Counted from the stretch's first letter, positions 14,879 to 23,636 are shown. The stretch: 43,449 nucleotides of DNA from Gammaproteobacteria bacterium (GCA_018812945.1 JAHJCM010000071.1:1-43449); one strand, 5' to 3'. A program made the numbers and translations. The notes: a model not told the origin generated them from the letters alone.

Positions 14879-17800
14879 GTGGCTCACTCCAAACGTGCAC
14901 TGCAAGCAGTACTTTTTTCCCTGTCCGCCGTGTTGCTTGGCGCTTGTTTGTCGTCAGGCGGGGACGACCCCACAAATACCGCTGGCGGTGGTTCGGTGAT
15001 CAATCCTGCGGAGTCTACTGGTCGGGTTTTCCTGATTCAGCCTGGCCCCAACGCCACAGAAGAAATGGTCAAGGCCATGGTTCAGCTCAAGCCCAAGGAT
15101 ATTCTTCGGTTTGACTGCGGCTTTTTCGACTTGAAAACCGGCATTCAGATTACGACCACTGAGGATGTGATTATTGAAGGATGTGGCATGGATGAAACCT
15201 TCCTGTCCTTTCGTGACAGCACTTCGCAAGAAGGCTTCCTGGCCTCGAATGTGCGCGGCATTACCGTGCGCAACCTGACGATTGGCGACTCCCCTGGGGA
15301 CGCGTTCAAAATGAAAGGCGTGAACCACGGTACGTTGAAGAAAGTGCGTGCCATTTGGAGTAGCGGCCGCAAACTGCCTGAAGAACGCCCAATTACTGCG
15401 GCCAATTTCCGCGATGAAATCAAAGTGGCCTGTACAGACCCGGCACGTCACAACCCGGCCAACCCCAACCCTTTGGAAACTGACAACACCTCTCCCGACT
15501 ACACGGTGAGCACGGCTTCAGGGCGTTACGGTATTTACCCCGTTGAAAGCCGCAATATTCTGGTCGAGGAAACCGAAAGTATTGGCGCATCTGATGCCGG
15601 CATTTATGTGGGCCAAACCAATATTGCGAAAATTCGCAAAAGCCGCGCTGCATTCAATGTGTTCGGATTCGAGATTGAGAACGTTCAGGACGGCGAATAT
15701 TCCGAAAACCTGGCTGAGTGTAATTCCGGTGGTTTTCTGGTGTACGACCTGGACAACCTGACCCAATATGGTTCGCGCTCAAGGGTGTTCAAGAATATTT
15801 CACGCAACAACAACACTTATAACTTTGCGGTGCCAGGTTCGATTGTTGCTAATGTGCCGCGCGGTTCAGGCCTGATTACCCTGGCTTACGACAAGATCGA
15901 TATTTATGACAACGTGTTCGAGAACAACGGCACTGCGGGCATTATTTTGACCAGCTACGATTTGTTGGGTGAGAACGGTGACCGCCGCATGGACGTGTAT
16001 TCGGAAGCTGTGAATATTTTCGACAACACATTCAAGAACAACGGCAATGATTTGCCTCAACCCGATTTTGCGACCATTTTGGCAACGCAAGGTGGACAAG
16101 TGACCAGCGCATTTCCCGCAGTTGTGGGGTTGAAAAATGCGCTGGGTGGGGGTGGTTACCGTGGTGCACACATTGTGTGGGATGGCTACACCGACACGCT
16201 AAACAGCAGTTGCGATCTGCCCAAAGATCGCAATGGAAATACGGTGCCGGTGGATGCCGACGGCAAGCCAATTCAGGGTAACCAAAACCCCAACCCAAGT
16301 TGCCGCTACAACAAATACAAGTTCGAGTCCAATGGGCAACGCAAGGTACCGGCTTGGTGGTTTAGCTGTATTAACCCCAACAACAATTTTGGATCAGACA
16401 GCCTGGCTTTTGCCAACTTTCATGGAACCCGTGGTCTGGATGCGGTAATCAACCTGAACACCAATGACCCCACAGCCAATTTGTCGCTGGAATACATTCA
16501 GTCGATCGCCACGGGTGTCCCCTTGCTACCCAGCGAATTTGATATCAGCAAACACGATTGCATGGCCCGTTTTGGCGCCGACCTGCCGCGCCTGCCCGAC
16601 TTTGAGTTCGAGCCTTTCGTACCCAGTGGCCAGTTTGCACCCGAACCCGCTGCCGAGGCTGTGAAGGCCCTGTGCGAAGTGCCGTTGAAAGCCGGTGTGG
16701 TCAACCAGGCTGCTGCACGCGTAAATTGTCCAGACCTGGCCCAGTACAACCTGTTTGCCGATGATCAAAACCCGGCCAGCAAACCGAACGGGCAGGGCAT
16801 GCCTTATGTGTTGAACAGCAAACTGTTCAGTGATTATTCAATCAAGCACAGGGTCATGTTTATTCCGGAGGGCAAGCAGGCCCGATTCCTGGAGGACGAG
16901 GAAAGCCGCGTGAATTCCACCATTGAATTTCCGGTGGGCACCATCATTGCCAAAACGTTCTCGTTCGTGGATCAGCCGCGTGCAAAAGAAACTCCGTATG
17001 AAACACGTTTGCTGATCAAGCGCCAACGCACCGATGGCCAGAACTACTGGGAGGCGCTGGAGTACATTTGGCAAGATGCAGGCAATGGCAAACGAAAGGC
17101 TGTGCTGACCCAGTTTGGGGGCAGTGCTGCGGCAAGCTGGGATTATGTGGATGTGGATTCTGGCAGGCGACAAACCGGCAGCACGAATGCTTACATGTTC
17201 CCCAATGCAAGCCAGTGTGCCATTTGCCACAGCAACAACGATGTAGACCCGGGCTCAGCACCGATTGGCCCCAAACCACGCAATTTGAACCGCGCCTATG
17301 AGAATGAGTCGCCCATGTTCACCGGGCAGGTCCAGCACCCGGTCAATGGCAAAAACCAGTTGAAGTTCATGTGTGAAACCGGCTTGATGAACGGCTGCCC
17401 CAGCAGTTTTAATCTGGATCAGCGGCAGGTGGCCACCAATGTGAACCATATTCCAAAGTTCAATAACCCTGGTGATTCAGGTATGCCCGCCAATTCAAAA
17501 GGCGATATTGAAGCCCGTGCCCGCGCTTATCTTGAAGTGAACTGCGCGCACTGCCACAACGTGAACGGGCAGGCCTCGAACACCGGCTTTTATGTGGATG
17601 TATTCCGGGCCGTGGACAGCACTTATGGCATTTGTAAAAAGCCAACTGCCAGCGGTTCGGAAGGGCGCGGTACACGCACTTACGACATTCACCCTGCCAT
17701 GTCGAGCGATTCAATTATGCCTTACCGCATGGGGCCAGAGGCTGTCGAGCTGGCCGCAAAAATGCCACCTTTGGCGCGCAGTGTGGTGCACACCGAGGGT

Positions 17801-17929
17801 GTGGCCTTGATCAACCAGTGGATTGATCAGGTGATTGATTCAAGCTACGAGAACGCCGATGCCTGCCAAGAGGGCAACACCTCGGGCGGTGGTTTGCCCT
17901 TGATTGGAGGCCTTCCCCTGTTACCATAG
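14879..17929 (+). CDS. Lipoprotein fusing a parallel beta-helix to a di-haem cytochrome-like domain
   Basis: 1016 residues from GTG 14879, which has GAGG six bases upstream; a TTG at 14873 lies on top of that site and is less likely. A lipoprotein signal ends in LLGAC with Cys23. Residues about 45-500 form a right-handed parallel beta-helix with repeated strand motifs (VIIEGCGMDETFLSF, ITVRNLTIGDSPGDAF, NILVEETESIGASDAGIYV, IDIYDNVFENNGTAGIIL). The C-terminal half (about 610-1000) holds two c-type haem motifs, CAICH at 780-784 and CAHCH at 889-893. The layout matches what I recall of TIGR03805 and TIGR03806, uncharacterised families that occur as neighbours and sometimes fused. It is an outer-membrane or periplasmic redox protein of unknown substrate, transcribed divergently from fccAB and followed 4 bases later by an MscS channel. 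Confidence 0.8.
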   Translation: MAHSKRALQAVLFSLSAVLLGACLSSGGDDPTNTAGGGSVINPAESTGRVFLIQPGPNATEEMVKAMVQLKPKDILRFDCGFFDLKTGIQITTTEDVIIEGCGMDETFLSFRDSTSQEGFLASNVRGITVRNLTIGDSPGDAFKMKGVNHGTLKKVRAIWSSGRKLPEERPITAANFRDEIKVACTDPARHNPANPNPLETDNTSPDYTVSTASGRYGIYPVESRNILVEETESIGASDAGIYVGQTNIAKIRKSRAAFNVFGFEIENVQDGEYSENLAECNSGGFLVYDLDNLTQYGSRSRVFKNISRNNNTYNFAVPGSIVANVPRGSGLITLAYDKIDIYDNVFENNGTAGIILTSYDLLGENGDRRMDVYSEAVNIFDNTFKNNGNDLPQPDFATILATQGGQVTSAFPAVVGLKNALGGGGYRGAHIVWDGYTDTLNSSCDLPKDRNGNTVPVDADGKPIQGNQNPNPSCRYNKYKFESNGQRKVPAWWFSCINPNNNFGSDSLAFANFHGTRGLDAVINLNTNDPTANLSLEYIQSIATGVPLLPSEFDISKHDCMARFGADLPRLPDFEFEPFVPSGQFAPEPAAEAVKALCEVPLKAGVVNQAAARVNCPDLAQYNLFADDQNPASKPNGQGMPYVLNSKLFSDYSIKHRVMFIPEGKQARFLEDEESRVNSTIEFPVGTIIAKTFSFVDQPRAKETPYETRLLIKRQRTDGQNYWEALEYIWQDAGNGKRKAVLTQFGGSAAASWDYVDVDSGRRQTGSTNAYMFPNASQCAICHSNNDVDPGSAPIGPKPRNLNRAYENESPMFTGQVQHPVNGKNQLKFMCETGLMNGCPSSFNLDQRQVATNVNHIPKFNNPGDSGMPANSKGDIEARARAYLEVNCAHCHNVNGQASNTGFYVDVFRAVDSTYGICKKPTASGSEGRGTRTYDIHPAMSSDSIMPYRMGPEAVELAAKMPPLARSVVHTEGVALINQWIDQVIDSSYENADACQEGNTSGGGLPLIGGLPLLP

Positions 17930-17933
17930 CGGG

Positions 17934-18749
17934 ATGGAATTACTCAAAGACCCCACCGCTTTGTTCTTGTTCAAACTGGCCATCACCTTCGGGTTGATGG
18001 CCAGTGGCTTCTTTGTCAACAGGGCCTTGTCCTGGTCGCTTCGCAAACTTCACCCCTACCACCCTGAAAAGGCACGTTCGCAACTGGTTTTTCTAAAAAA
18101 CCTGGTGCGCATGGCTGTATTTTTCCTGTTGATTTCGGTATGGGCTTCGCAAATTACAGGTGCATTTCTCAGCGTGGTGGCCATTGCTGGCGCCTTGATT
18201 ATTACTGGCAAGGAAGTGGTACTCAGCCTGTTGGGTTATGTGAATATTTCACTGTCCAAGCCATTCAGAATTGGCGACTACATTGAAATAGGCACACAAA
18301 ATGGCCGTGTGATCGACATTGATTTGCTCAGCACCAAGCTGTTTGAAATTGGTATGTCTGGCAAATACACCGGGCGACGGCTTGCGGTGCCCAATGCGAT
18401 GGTGCTCACCCAAACCATCAAGCATTTGTCCATGCTGGGCAAGTTCAGCCTGTATACCATTGAAATTATTTTGCCTTTCAAGGCAGACACTGCCAGGGCC
18501 GAGCAAGTTGCCTTGCAGGTGGCCAATGCCGTTTCAGCCAGTTGGGTGGAAGAGGCCGATCAGTATTTCGACCGCATCGAGGTCTCGGAATTTGTGGATT
18601 TACCCAGCGCAAAACCCGAGGTGTTTTGGCAGGCCTACAATGAACTTGCACACAAAATGATTATTCGCCTGGCTTGCCCGCTTGAAAAGCGTGGCGATGC
18701 GGAGCAGGCAATTTACAAGGGCTTTTGGCGGGAGTTTGGTCCGGTTTAG
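17934..18749 (+). CDS. MscS-family mechanosensitive ion channel
   Basis: 271 residues from the ATG at 17934 (an in-frame TTG at 17904 lies inside the previous gene). Three membrane segments (about 8-30, 57-75, 77-101) lead into the pore helix and the beta-domain hallmark KPFRIGDYIEIG (109-120), then a cytoplasmic alpha/beta vestibule. It is close to the minimal MscS length. The family opens on membrane tension to release solutes during hypo-osmotic shock. It starts 4 bases after the stop of the beta-helix/di-haem gene with hardly any ribosome-binding site, so it is probably translationally coupled to it; a channel in this position is unexpected. Confidence 0.85.
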   Translation: MELLKDPTALFLFKLAITFGLMASGFFVNRALSWSLRKLHPYHPEKARSQLVFLKNLVRMAVFFLLISVWASQITGAFLSVVAIAGALIITGKEVVLSLLGYVNISLSKPFRIGDYIEIGTQNGRVIDIDLLSTKLFEIGMSGKYTGRRLAVPNAMVLTQTIKHLSMLGKFSLYTIEIILPFKADTARAEQVALQVANAVSASWVEEADQYFDRIEVSEFVDLPSAKPEVFWQAYNELAHKMIIRLACPLEKRGDAEQAIYKGFWREFGPV

Positions 18750-18830
18750 GTGCTTGTTTTGATTCGGGAACCTCTTGCCTTGGTGTTTGGTCTATCGGGC
18801 GAGACAATGAAATACAACGAAGGGATATTC

Positions 18831-19448
18831 ATGACAAAGTTCGCAGTTCAAACCTTATGCCTTCGGCTTGGCATGATCGCCATCGCGGCACTGTTCGCCA
18901 CCGCTGCCATGGCGCACGGCAACGACGGACATTCTCATGATCAGGCCAAGGCCAATAGCGGGCACAACGATGCCGCGCACGTGCACGGCCTTGGCGAGAT
19001 GGAAATTGTGCAGGATGGCAACGGCCTGTTTATCAGCTTGTATTCACCGCTTGAAAATGTGTTGGGCTTTGAGCGTGCACCCAAAACAGATGCAGAACGC
19101 GTGAAGGCGCGTCGCGTGGTTTCGTTGCTGAAAGCCAATGGTCTGTTTGCCTTTTCACCTGAGGCGCAGTGCAAGCGCACGGGCTACAAGTTGTACTCTG
19201 AAATTCTGAATCCACACTCCCATGGCCCTGGCGATGATCATCAGCATCACGATGACGCCAATGGGCATTCCGACTTTCGCGCATCCTATGAATTCGAATG
19301 TGAGCAACCCGCCAAACTGAAGGTGATCGATGTGCGTGTGTTTCGCCAGTTTTCCGGTTTCGAAAAAATTGAAGTGCAGGCCTTGTTTCCGAAAGGCCAG
19401 ATTGGTGCAAGCCTTACTCCCAAGCAGAGTACATTGGTGGTGCAATGA
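18831..19448 (+). CDS. zrgA: ZrgA-like (DUF2796) periplasmic zinc-uptake protein
   Basis: 205 residues from the ATG at 18831, behind GAAGGGA. In-frame starts upstream (18750, 18807) would put extra residues ahead of a clean signal peptide and are rejected. The signal ends in ATAAMAHG. Two His/Asp-rich segments follow: HGNDGHSHDQ onward near the mature N-terminus and HSHGPGDDHQHHDD in the middle. This is the pattern of the ZrgA/DUF2796 family, linked to zinc acquisition. The stop overlaps the next start as ATGA. The four-gene order here (DUF2796, ABC ATPase, FtsX-type permease, DUF3299) resembles the Zur-regulated PA4063-PA4066 operon of Pseudomonas aeruginosa. I see no Zur box upstream. Confidence 0.85.
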   Translation: MTKFAVQTLCLRLGMIAIAALFATAAMAHGNDGHSHDQAKANSGHNDAAHVHGLGEMEIVQDGNGLFISLYSPLENVLGFERAPKTDAERVKARRVVSLLKANGLFAFSPEAQCKRTGYKLYSEILNPHSHGPGDDHQHHDDANGHSDFRASYEFECEQPAKLKVIDVRVFRQFSGFEKIEVQALFPKGQIGASLTPKQSTLVVQ

Positions 19449-20128
19449 CCTTGGCAGTACTTCGCTGCAACAACCTTGTATTCAAATACGCCAACAGCGG
19501 GTTTGAATTAAAAATCCCTGAGTTTTCCATGCAAGCCGGGGACACAGTTTTTCTGGAGGGCGACAGTGGCAGTGGCAAAAGCACCTTGCTGAATTTGATG
19601 GCTGGCGTGTTGTTGCCTCAAAGCGGCCATGTCAGCTTGATGGGCCAAAATTTAAGTACTTTGTCGGCCAGCCAATGCGATTCACTTCGGGTAGATCACA
19701 TTGGTTTTCTGTTTCAGCAATTCAACTTGTTGAGTTATTTGAGTGTGTTGGACAACGTGACTTTGCCGTGCAAGTTCTCAAAGCGCCGCAAACAAAATGC
19801 CTTGATGCAAACGGGCACCCTGCAGCAATCGGCTGAAAATTTGCTGAACGCGCTTGGAATGGGCAAATACCTGAATCAATCCGTGTCCACCCTGTCGGTT
19901 GGTCAGCAACAGCGTGTGGCAGCTGCCAGGGCCTTGATCGGTCAGCCCGATTTGATTATCGCCGACGAACCCACCTCCGCACTGGATGCCGGCCACCAGG
20001 CCCAGTTCGTTCAATTGTTGCTGGCACAGGCCGCTGAACAAAACACGGCTGTGTTGTTGGTCAGTCACGATCCCGGTTTGGCGCAGCACTGCGCAAAACG
20101 CCAGCACATGGGGCAATGGCAAGCATGA
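19445..20128 (+). CDS. ABC transporter ATP-binding protein (MacB/LolD type) of the zinc-type operon
   Basis: 227 residues with Walker A GDSGSGKST (39-47), Q-loop in FLFQQFNLLSYLSV, ABC signature LSVGQQQRVAAARAL, Walker B and catalytic Glu in LIIADEPTSALD, and the switch His in LLVSHDPG. This is the MacB/LolD/FtsE branch, whose members use tension-type (type VII) mechanics rather than classic import. It is joined by ATGA overlaps to the ZrgA-like gene upstream and to the permease downstream, so the three are made as a unit. It energises the permease at the inner membrane. Confidence 0.9.
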   Translation: MTLAVLRCNNLVFKYANSGFELKIPEFSMQAGDTVFLEGDSGSGKSTLLNLMAGVLLPQSGHVSLMGQNLSTLSASQCDSLRVDHIGFLFQQFNLLSYLSVLDNVTLPCKFSKRRKQNALMQTGTLQQSAENLLNALGMGKYLNQSVSTLSVGQQQRVAAARALIGQPDLIIADEPTSALDAGHQAQFVQLLLAQAAEQNTAVLLVSHDPGLAQHCAKRQHMGQWQA

Positions 20129-21423
20129 TCCAAACACTTTTTCTATTGGCCGGTCGAAGCGCCTGGAGCCGCAAAGGCAGCCTTTTGTTGCTGTTGCTCA
20201 GTGTGATCACGTCCACTTGTCTGTTATTGGGCATCGATTTGGCCCGCCAAAGCGCCAAAGCCAGTTTTTCAAATGCAGTGGCAGGCACAGATTTGATTGT
20301 TGGGGCGCAAACAAGCCCGGTTTCGCTTTTGTTGTACAGCGTGTTTCGAATTGGCCAAGCCACGCGCAATGTGCCTTACGCCGAGTTCGAACGTCTGGAG
20401 CAAGACCCCCGTGTGAAGTCTGCTTTGCCGATTGCACTGGGTGATTCTTACCAAGGCTTTGCGGTGGTGGGCACCAAGGCCGTTTATTTTGATCAGTTTT
20501 TGTACGGCGCACGGCAAAACCTGCAATTTGCACAGGGCCGGGCCTTTGAAAACTACAGCGTAGGCAAGCCTGCAGGTGTTTTGTTTGAAGCTGTGCTGGG
20601 CGCAGAAGTAGCCAAGCGCTTAAAGCACAAGGTAGGTGACAGGATTGCACTAAGCCATGGCATGCAAATTCAGCAGACTGAGCCGAGTCATGCGGACAAA
20701 CCTTTTACTGTGGTGGGTGTGTTGCAACCCACGGGCACCCCGGTGGATCAAAGCGTGCACATTAGCTTGGCGGGTATCGAAGCCATTCACGTGGATTGGG
20801 CGGCAGGTGTTCCTGTGCCCGGTGCCGAAATTCCTGCTGAATACGTGACCAAGTTTAATTTGCAGCCCAAGTCGGTTACCGCTGTGCTGCTTGGCTTGAA
20901 CAACCGGGCGGGTGTTTTTCGCATGCAGCGTGAACTTGAAAGCAGGCCCAATGCGGCGCTCAGCGCTATTTTGCCCGGTGTGGCCTTAAGTACCTTGTGG
21001 CAAACCGTGGGTGTGGTTGAGCGGGTGTTGTTGTTTGTGGCTGCATTGGTGGCGGTGGTGAGTGCTTTGGGCCTGACCAGTGTAATGTTGGTAACCTTGG
21101 GGCAACGCAGGCGAGAAATGGCTGTGTTGCGTTCAACGGGTGCCGGGCCCCGCACGGTGTTTGGTTTGTTGTTTCTTGAAAGTGCCCTGGTGATGTGGGT
21201 GGGGGTTGCGTTGGGCTCATTGGTACTTGCGCTGGGCGGTGCTGCACTTGCCCCCTGGGTTCAGGCACAATTTGGTTTGCAATGGGCGGGGCTACAGGAA
21301 CTGGGCGCGGGTTTGCTGGCGGTGCTTGCTTTTGCGGCGTTCGGCAGCTTGCTGGGTTTGGTGCCCGCATTTCAGGCCTATCGAAACCAGTTGCAAGACG
21401 GATTAAACCCCAAAACAAATTGA
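20125..21423 (+). CDS. ABC transporter permease, FtsX/MacB type
   Basis: 432 residues from the ATG at 20125, which overlaps the ATPase stop as ATGA; an ATG three codons upstream is also in frame. One membrane helix lies near the N-terminus (about 16-38), followed by a large periplasmic domain (about 40-275) and three C-terminal helices (about 285-312, 330-360, 378-405), the standard FtsX/MacB topology. Residues such as ELESRPNAALSAILPGVALSTLW precede the second helix, as in the family. As part of the DUF2796/DUF3299 operon it probably moves or releases a zinc-related ligand or lipoprotein across the periplasm. Confidence 0.9.
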   Translation: MIQTLFLLAGRSAWSRKGSLLLLLLSVITSTCLLLGIDLARQSAKASFSNAVAGTDLIVGAQTSPVSLLLYSVFRIGQATRNVPYAEFERLEQDPRVKSALPIALGDSYQGFAVVGTKAVYFDQFLYGARQNLQFAQGRAFENYSVGKPAGVLFEAVLGAEVAKRLKHKVGDRIALSHGMQIQQTEPSHADKPFTVVGVLQPTGTPVDQSVHISLAGIEAIHVDWAAGVPVPGAEIPAEYVTKFNLQPKSVTAVLLGLNNRAGVFRMQRELESRPNAALSAILPGVALSTLWQTVGVVERVLLFVAALVAVVSALGLTSVMLVTLGQRRREMAVLRSTGAGPRTVFGLLFLESALVMWVGVALGSLVLALGGAALAPWVQAQFGLQWAGLQELGAGLLAVLAFAAFGSLLGLVPAFQAYRNQLQDGLNPKTN

Positions 21424-21456
21424 TTCGAAATCAAGTTATTCGCAGGTGTGTTTTTC

Positions 21457-22152
21457 ATGAAAATTGGCAAAGTAATTGTGATGGTTGTAGCGGTGGTGGT
21501 ACTAACCGCACTGGGCTACGGCCTTGCTTCCTGGTTTCTGGGCAAACCCGCTCAAAACGCGGAAGGCGCTACCCAACTGGAGCAAACGCTGGCCCAACTT
21601 TCAAGCGATACAGCTGCGACCGATGGGGAGTACGCTGTGGGCGACCGGCTCACTGGCAATGCCGACAAAGGCAGCAAGAAGGCCACTGTATTTGACCCTG
21701 CGTTTCCCGAATTGCAGTGGGACAATTTGATGCCCGCCGATTGGGACCCAATGGCAGCATTTCGCGGTATGAATATCGCTGAGCTGCAGGACAACGATCC
21801 GAAAGCTCAAGAGGCCCTTGAGAAAATGCGCAAGGCCTGGAACGATGCCCCCGTAAACTCCGCCTACACGGGCAAAAAAGTGCGCATTCCTGGTTTTGCA
21901 ATCCCGATTGAGCAAAGCGAGAAGGGTGTGGACGAGCTTTTGCTGGTGCCGTATTTCGGCGCCTGCATTCACACGCCGCCGCCGCCCGCCAACCAGATCA
22001 TTCATGTCAAACTGAGTGAACCCCAGCCTGCAGTGGGCGCCATGCAAGCCTACTGGGTGTGGGGCGAGCTGACTGCAAGCAAGTTCAGTAGTGAATTGGG
22101 CGACGCAGCCTATTTGCTGACCGCCACCGGCATACAGCCTTACGAAGACTGA
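21457..22152 (+). CDS. DUF3299 protein of the zinc-type operon
   Basis: 231 residues from the ATG at 21457, with AGGTG 8 bases upstream (a GTG at 21448 is also in frame). An N-terminal membrane anchor (about 4-26) precedes a periplasmic domain. The strongly conserved family block FGACIHTPPPPANQI (about residues 167-181) contains Cys and His residues that could bind metal. DUF3299 proteins commonly sit beside ZrgA-like genes and FtsX-type transporters. The 33-base gap to the permease stop suggests it is the last gene of the same operon. The molecular function is not known. Confidence 0.85.
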   Translation: MKIGKVIVMVVAVVVLTALGYGLASWFLGKPAQNAEGATQLEQTLAQLSSDTAATDGEYAVGDRLTGNADKGSKKATVFDPAFPELQWDNLMPADWDPMAAFRGMNIAELQDNDPKAQEALEKMRKAWNDAPVNSAYTGKKVRIPGFAIPIEQSEKGVDELLLVPYFGACIHTPPPPANQIIHVKLSEPQPAVGAMQAYWVWGELTASKFSSELGDAAYLLTATGIQPYED

Positions 22153-22201
22153 ATAAGCGCCTGAATTAGTAAAAACCCCTCTATTTTTATCGTTGACAGC
22201 A

Positions 22202-22214
22202 GGGCATCATGCCC
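22202..22214. promoter_or_regulatory. Short perfect palindrome upstream of the hydrolase
   Basis: GGGCAT-C-ATGCCC is a 13-base perfect inverted repeat 50 bases after the DUF3299 stop and 73 bases before the next ATG. It may be a regulator site or a weak hairpin; there is no U-tract. Confidence 0.3.
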
Positions 22215-22250
22215 ATACCTTTACATCACTCGATGTTACAGTCGATAAAA

Positions 22251-22264
22251 CAAACAAACGTTTG
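22251..22264. promoter_or_regulatory. PsrA-like TetR-family operator
   Basis: CAAAC-N4-GTTTG matches the published PsrA consensus (G/CAAAC N2-4 GTTTG/C), and the 3' part contains the perfect palindrome CAAACGTTTG (22255-22264). It ends 23 bases before the ATG of the alpha/beta hydrolase, well placed to block transcription. PsrA-type regulators respond to long-chain fatty acyl ligands. Confidence 0.5.
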
Positions 22265-22287
22265 ATTTACACCGGAGGTTATGATTC

Positions 22288-23274
22288 ATGGGCAATGTAA
22301 GCACTGGCACGGAGTTCGCCGGAATGCACCATCTTGAGCTTGCATTTCTGGACGATGTGGCACCCAAGTACTTGAGCCTGGCCCGCCCGCCTCATGGCCT
22401 GAAAATTCGGCAATGGAAAAACCGCAGCGCGGTGCCCCTGATCAACAAACTGCATGCAGGTCTTTCTGGTCTTAAGCGCCAGCAGGCCACTGTGCTCGAT
22501 CACAAACTGGTGTGGCTGGAAGGCGGTAACCCAGAGGGTTCACCCGTGGTTCTGCTGCACGGTTTTGCGTCCAACAAGGAAAACTGGTTGTCGCTGGTGC
22601 CTTTCCTCTTGAAGCAGCACCGGTTGTTTGTGCTGGATTTGCCGGGCTGGGGTGAAAGCCAGTTCAATGCAAACGTGCCCTATGGGCTGGATGACCAAGT
22701 GGCCCGTGTTGCTGCCTGGATTGAAAACCATGTGCCTGGCAAAGCCCATGTGGTGGGTAACTCCGTGGGAGGCTTGGTGTCGGCTTTGCTGGCAGGCCGG
22801 CATGCGAATTTAGTTCGAACCTTGTGTTTGATGAACCCGGCGGGCGGCAAGGGCACTGACCACACCCGCTTTGAAGCGGGCTTGAAAGAGGGCCGCAACC
22901 CGATGATTGTTGAGAGCCTGGCCGGCGCGCATACGCTGATGAGCCTGGCCATACACAACCGGGCCATTGCCCTTGCTTTGGCCCCTGTCATGGCGCAAGA
23001 CCTGATCAACCGTCGACATGTGAACCGGCACCTTTTTCATCAAATGTTTGTGAATGCGCCCAACCCCAATGGCCCAGGCATGTCGGCCACACAGGCACCT
23101 ACCCTGATCATGTGGGGCAAAGAAGACCGACTTGTACATTACACCGGCGCTTACACCTATCAAGCCATTATTCCCCATGCGGATGTGTTACTTCTTGACG
23201 GCGTGGGCCACTTGCCCATGGTTGAAATTCCGATCCGCACGGCCAAGGCCCTGCAGGAATTTTGGACGGCTTGA
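22288..23274 (+). CDS. Alpha/beta-fold hydrolase
   Basis: 328 residues with oxyanion HGFASNKENW (91-100), nucleophile elbow GNSVGG with Ser159 (Asn in place of the usual His), acid in WGKEDRLV and catalytic His308 in GVGHLPMVE. About 60 residues precede the core fold and show no clear signal peptide. GGAGG lies 10 bases before the ATG. The PsrA-like operator immediately upstream suggests control by fatty-acid status, which would fit a lipase, esterase or polyhydroxyalkanoate-type depolymerase role; this is inference. It is followed by a small lipoprotein gene on the same strand and then a strong terminator. Confidence 0.85.
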   Translation: MGNVSTGTEFAGMHHLELAFLDDVAPKYLSLARPPHGLKIRQWKNRSAVPLINKLHAGLSGLKRQQATVLDHKLVWLEGGNPEGSPVVLLHGFASNKENWLSLVPFLLKQHRLFVLDLPGWGESQFNANVPYGLDDQVARVAAWIENHVPGKAHVVGNSVGGLVSALLAGRHANLVRTLCLMNPAGGKGTDHTRFEAGLKEGRNPMIVESLAGAHTLMSLAIHNRAIALALAPVMAQDLINRRHVNRHLFHQMFVNAPNPNGPGMSATQAPTLIMWGKEDRLVHYTGAYTYQAIIPHADVLLLDGVGHLPMVEIPIRTAKALQEFWTA

Positions 23275-23295
23275 TCTTGATGGGGGATTTGGAGC

Positions 23296-23589
23296 ATGAA
23301 CATTCATAGAGCTTGCATCATGCTGGGTTTGCTCGGTTTGTTGACAGCATGCGGTAACAACCTGGATGGTGTTTACAAAGATGACCTGGGTTTGCAGAAA
23401 TATGAGTTTCAGGGTAACGGCACGGTATATGTGTCTACCATGGGTGTAACCCGCGAAGCTGCTTATGTTGTTGAAGACAAAAAAGTGAAAATCACCAGCG
23501 ATGGTGAAACCACCATTTATGACCTCAACGATGACGGCACCATTAAAGGGCCACTTGGCATGACTTTAAGGCCCACCGAAGCCCAATAA
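23296..23589 (+). CDS. Small lipoprotein of unknown function
   Basis: 97 residues. The signal peptide ends in the lipobox LLTACG with Cys19. The mature part is beta-rich and polar (DGVYKDDLGLQKYEFQGNG, KVKITSDGETTIYDLNDDG) and looks like a small beta-sandwich or barrel of the kind seen in short periplasmic lipoproteins. A GGAG lies about 5 bases before the ATG, and the gene follows the hydrolase stop by 21 bases, so both are probably one transcript ended by the terminator at 23611-23636. Confidence 0.75.
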   Translation: MNIHRACIMLGLLGLLTACGNNLDGVYKDDLGLQKYEFQGNGTVYVSTMGVTREAAYVVEDKKVKITSDGETTIYDLNDDGTIKGPLGMTLRPTEAQ

Positions 23590-23610
23590 AATTTTCTTCA
23601 AATTGCCTCA

Positions 23611-23636
23611 AAACCCGCTCCTGCAGCGGGTTTTTT
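23611..23636 (+). terminator. Intrinsic terminator after the lipoprotein gene
   Basis: A perfect 9-bp stem (AAACCCGCT / AGCGGGTTT) with a 5-base loop runs into six T residues, a clear rho-independent terminator 22 bases after the stop. The remaining 23637-23813 is a gene-free promoter region for the chemosensory operon; I found no confident sigma-70 or sigma-28 promoter in it. Confidence 0.9.

Noticed and set aside
14697-14975. N-terminal extension of fccA
   Set aside because: The upstream 93 codons have no start signal, include low-quality sequence and run into the divergent gene; the ATG at 14696 has a good ribosome site and begins a clean signal peptide.
18750-18830. Zur box upstream of the zinc-type operon
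   Set aside because: I looked for an AT-rich 23-base palindrome of the GTTATA...TATAAC type and found none; the gene order alone suggests zinc control.
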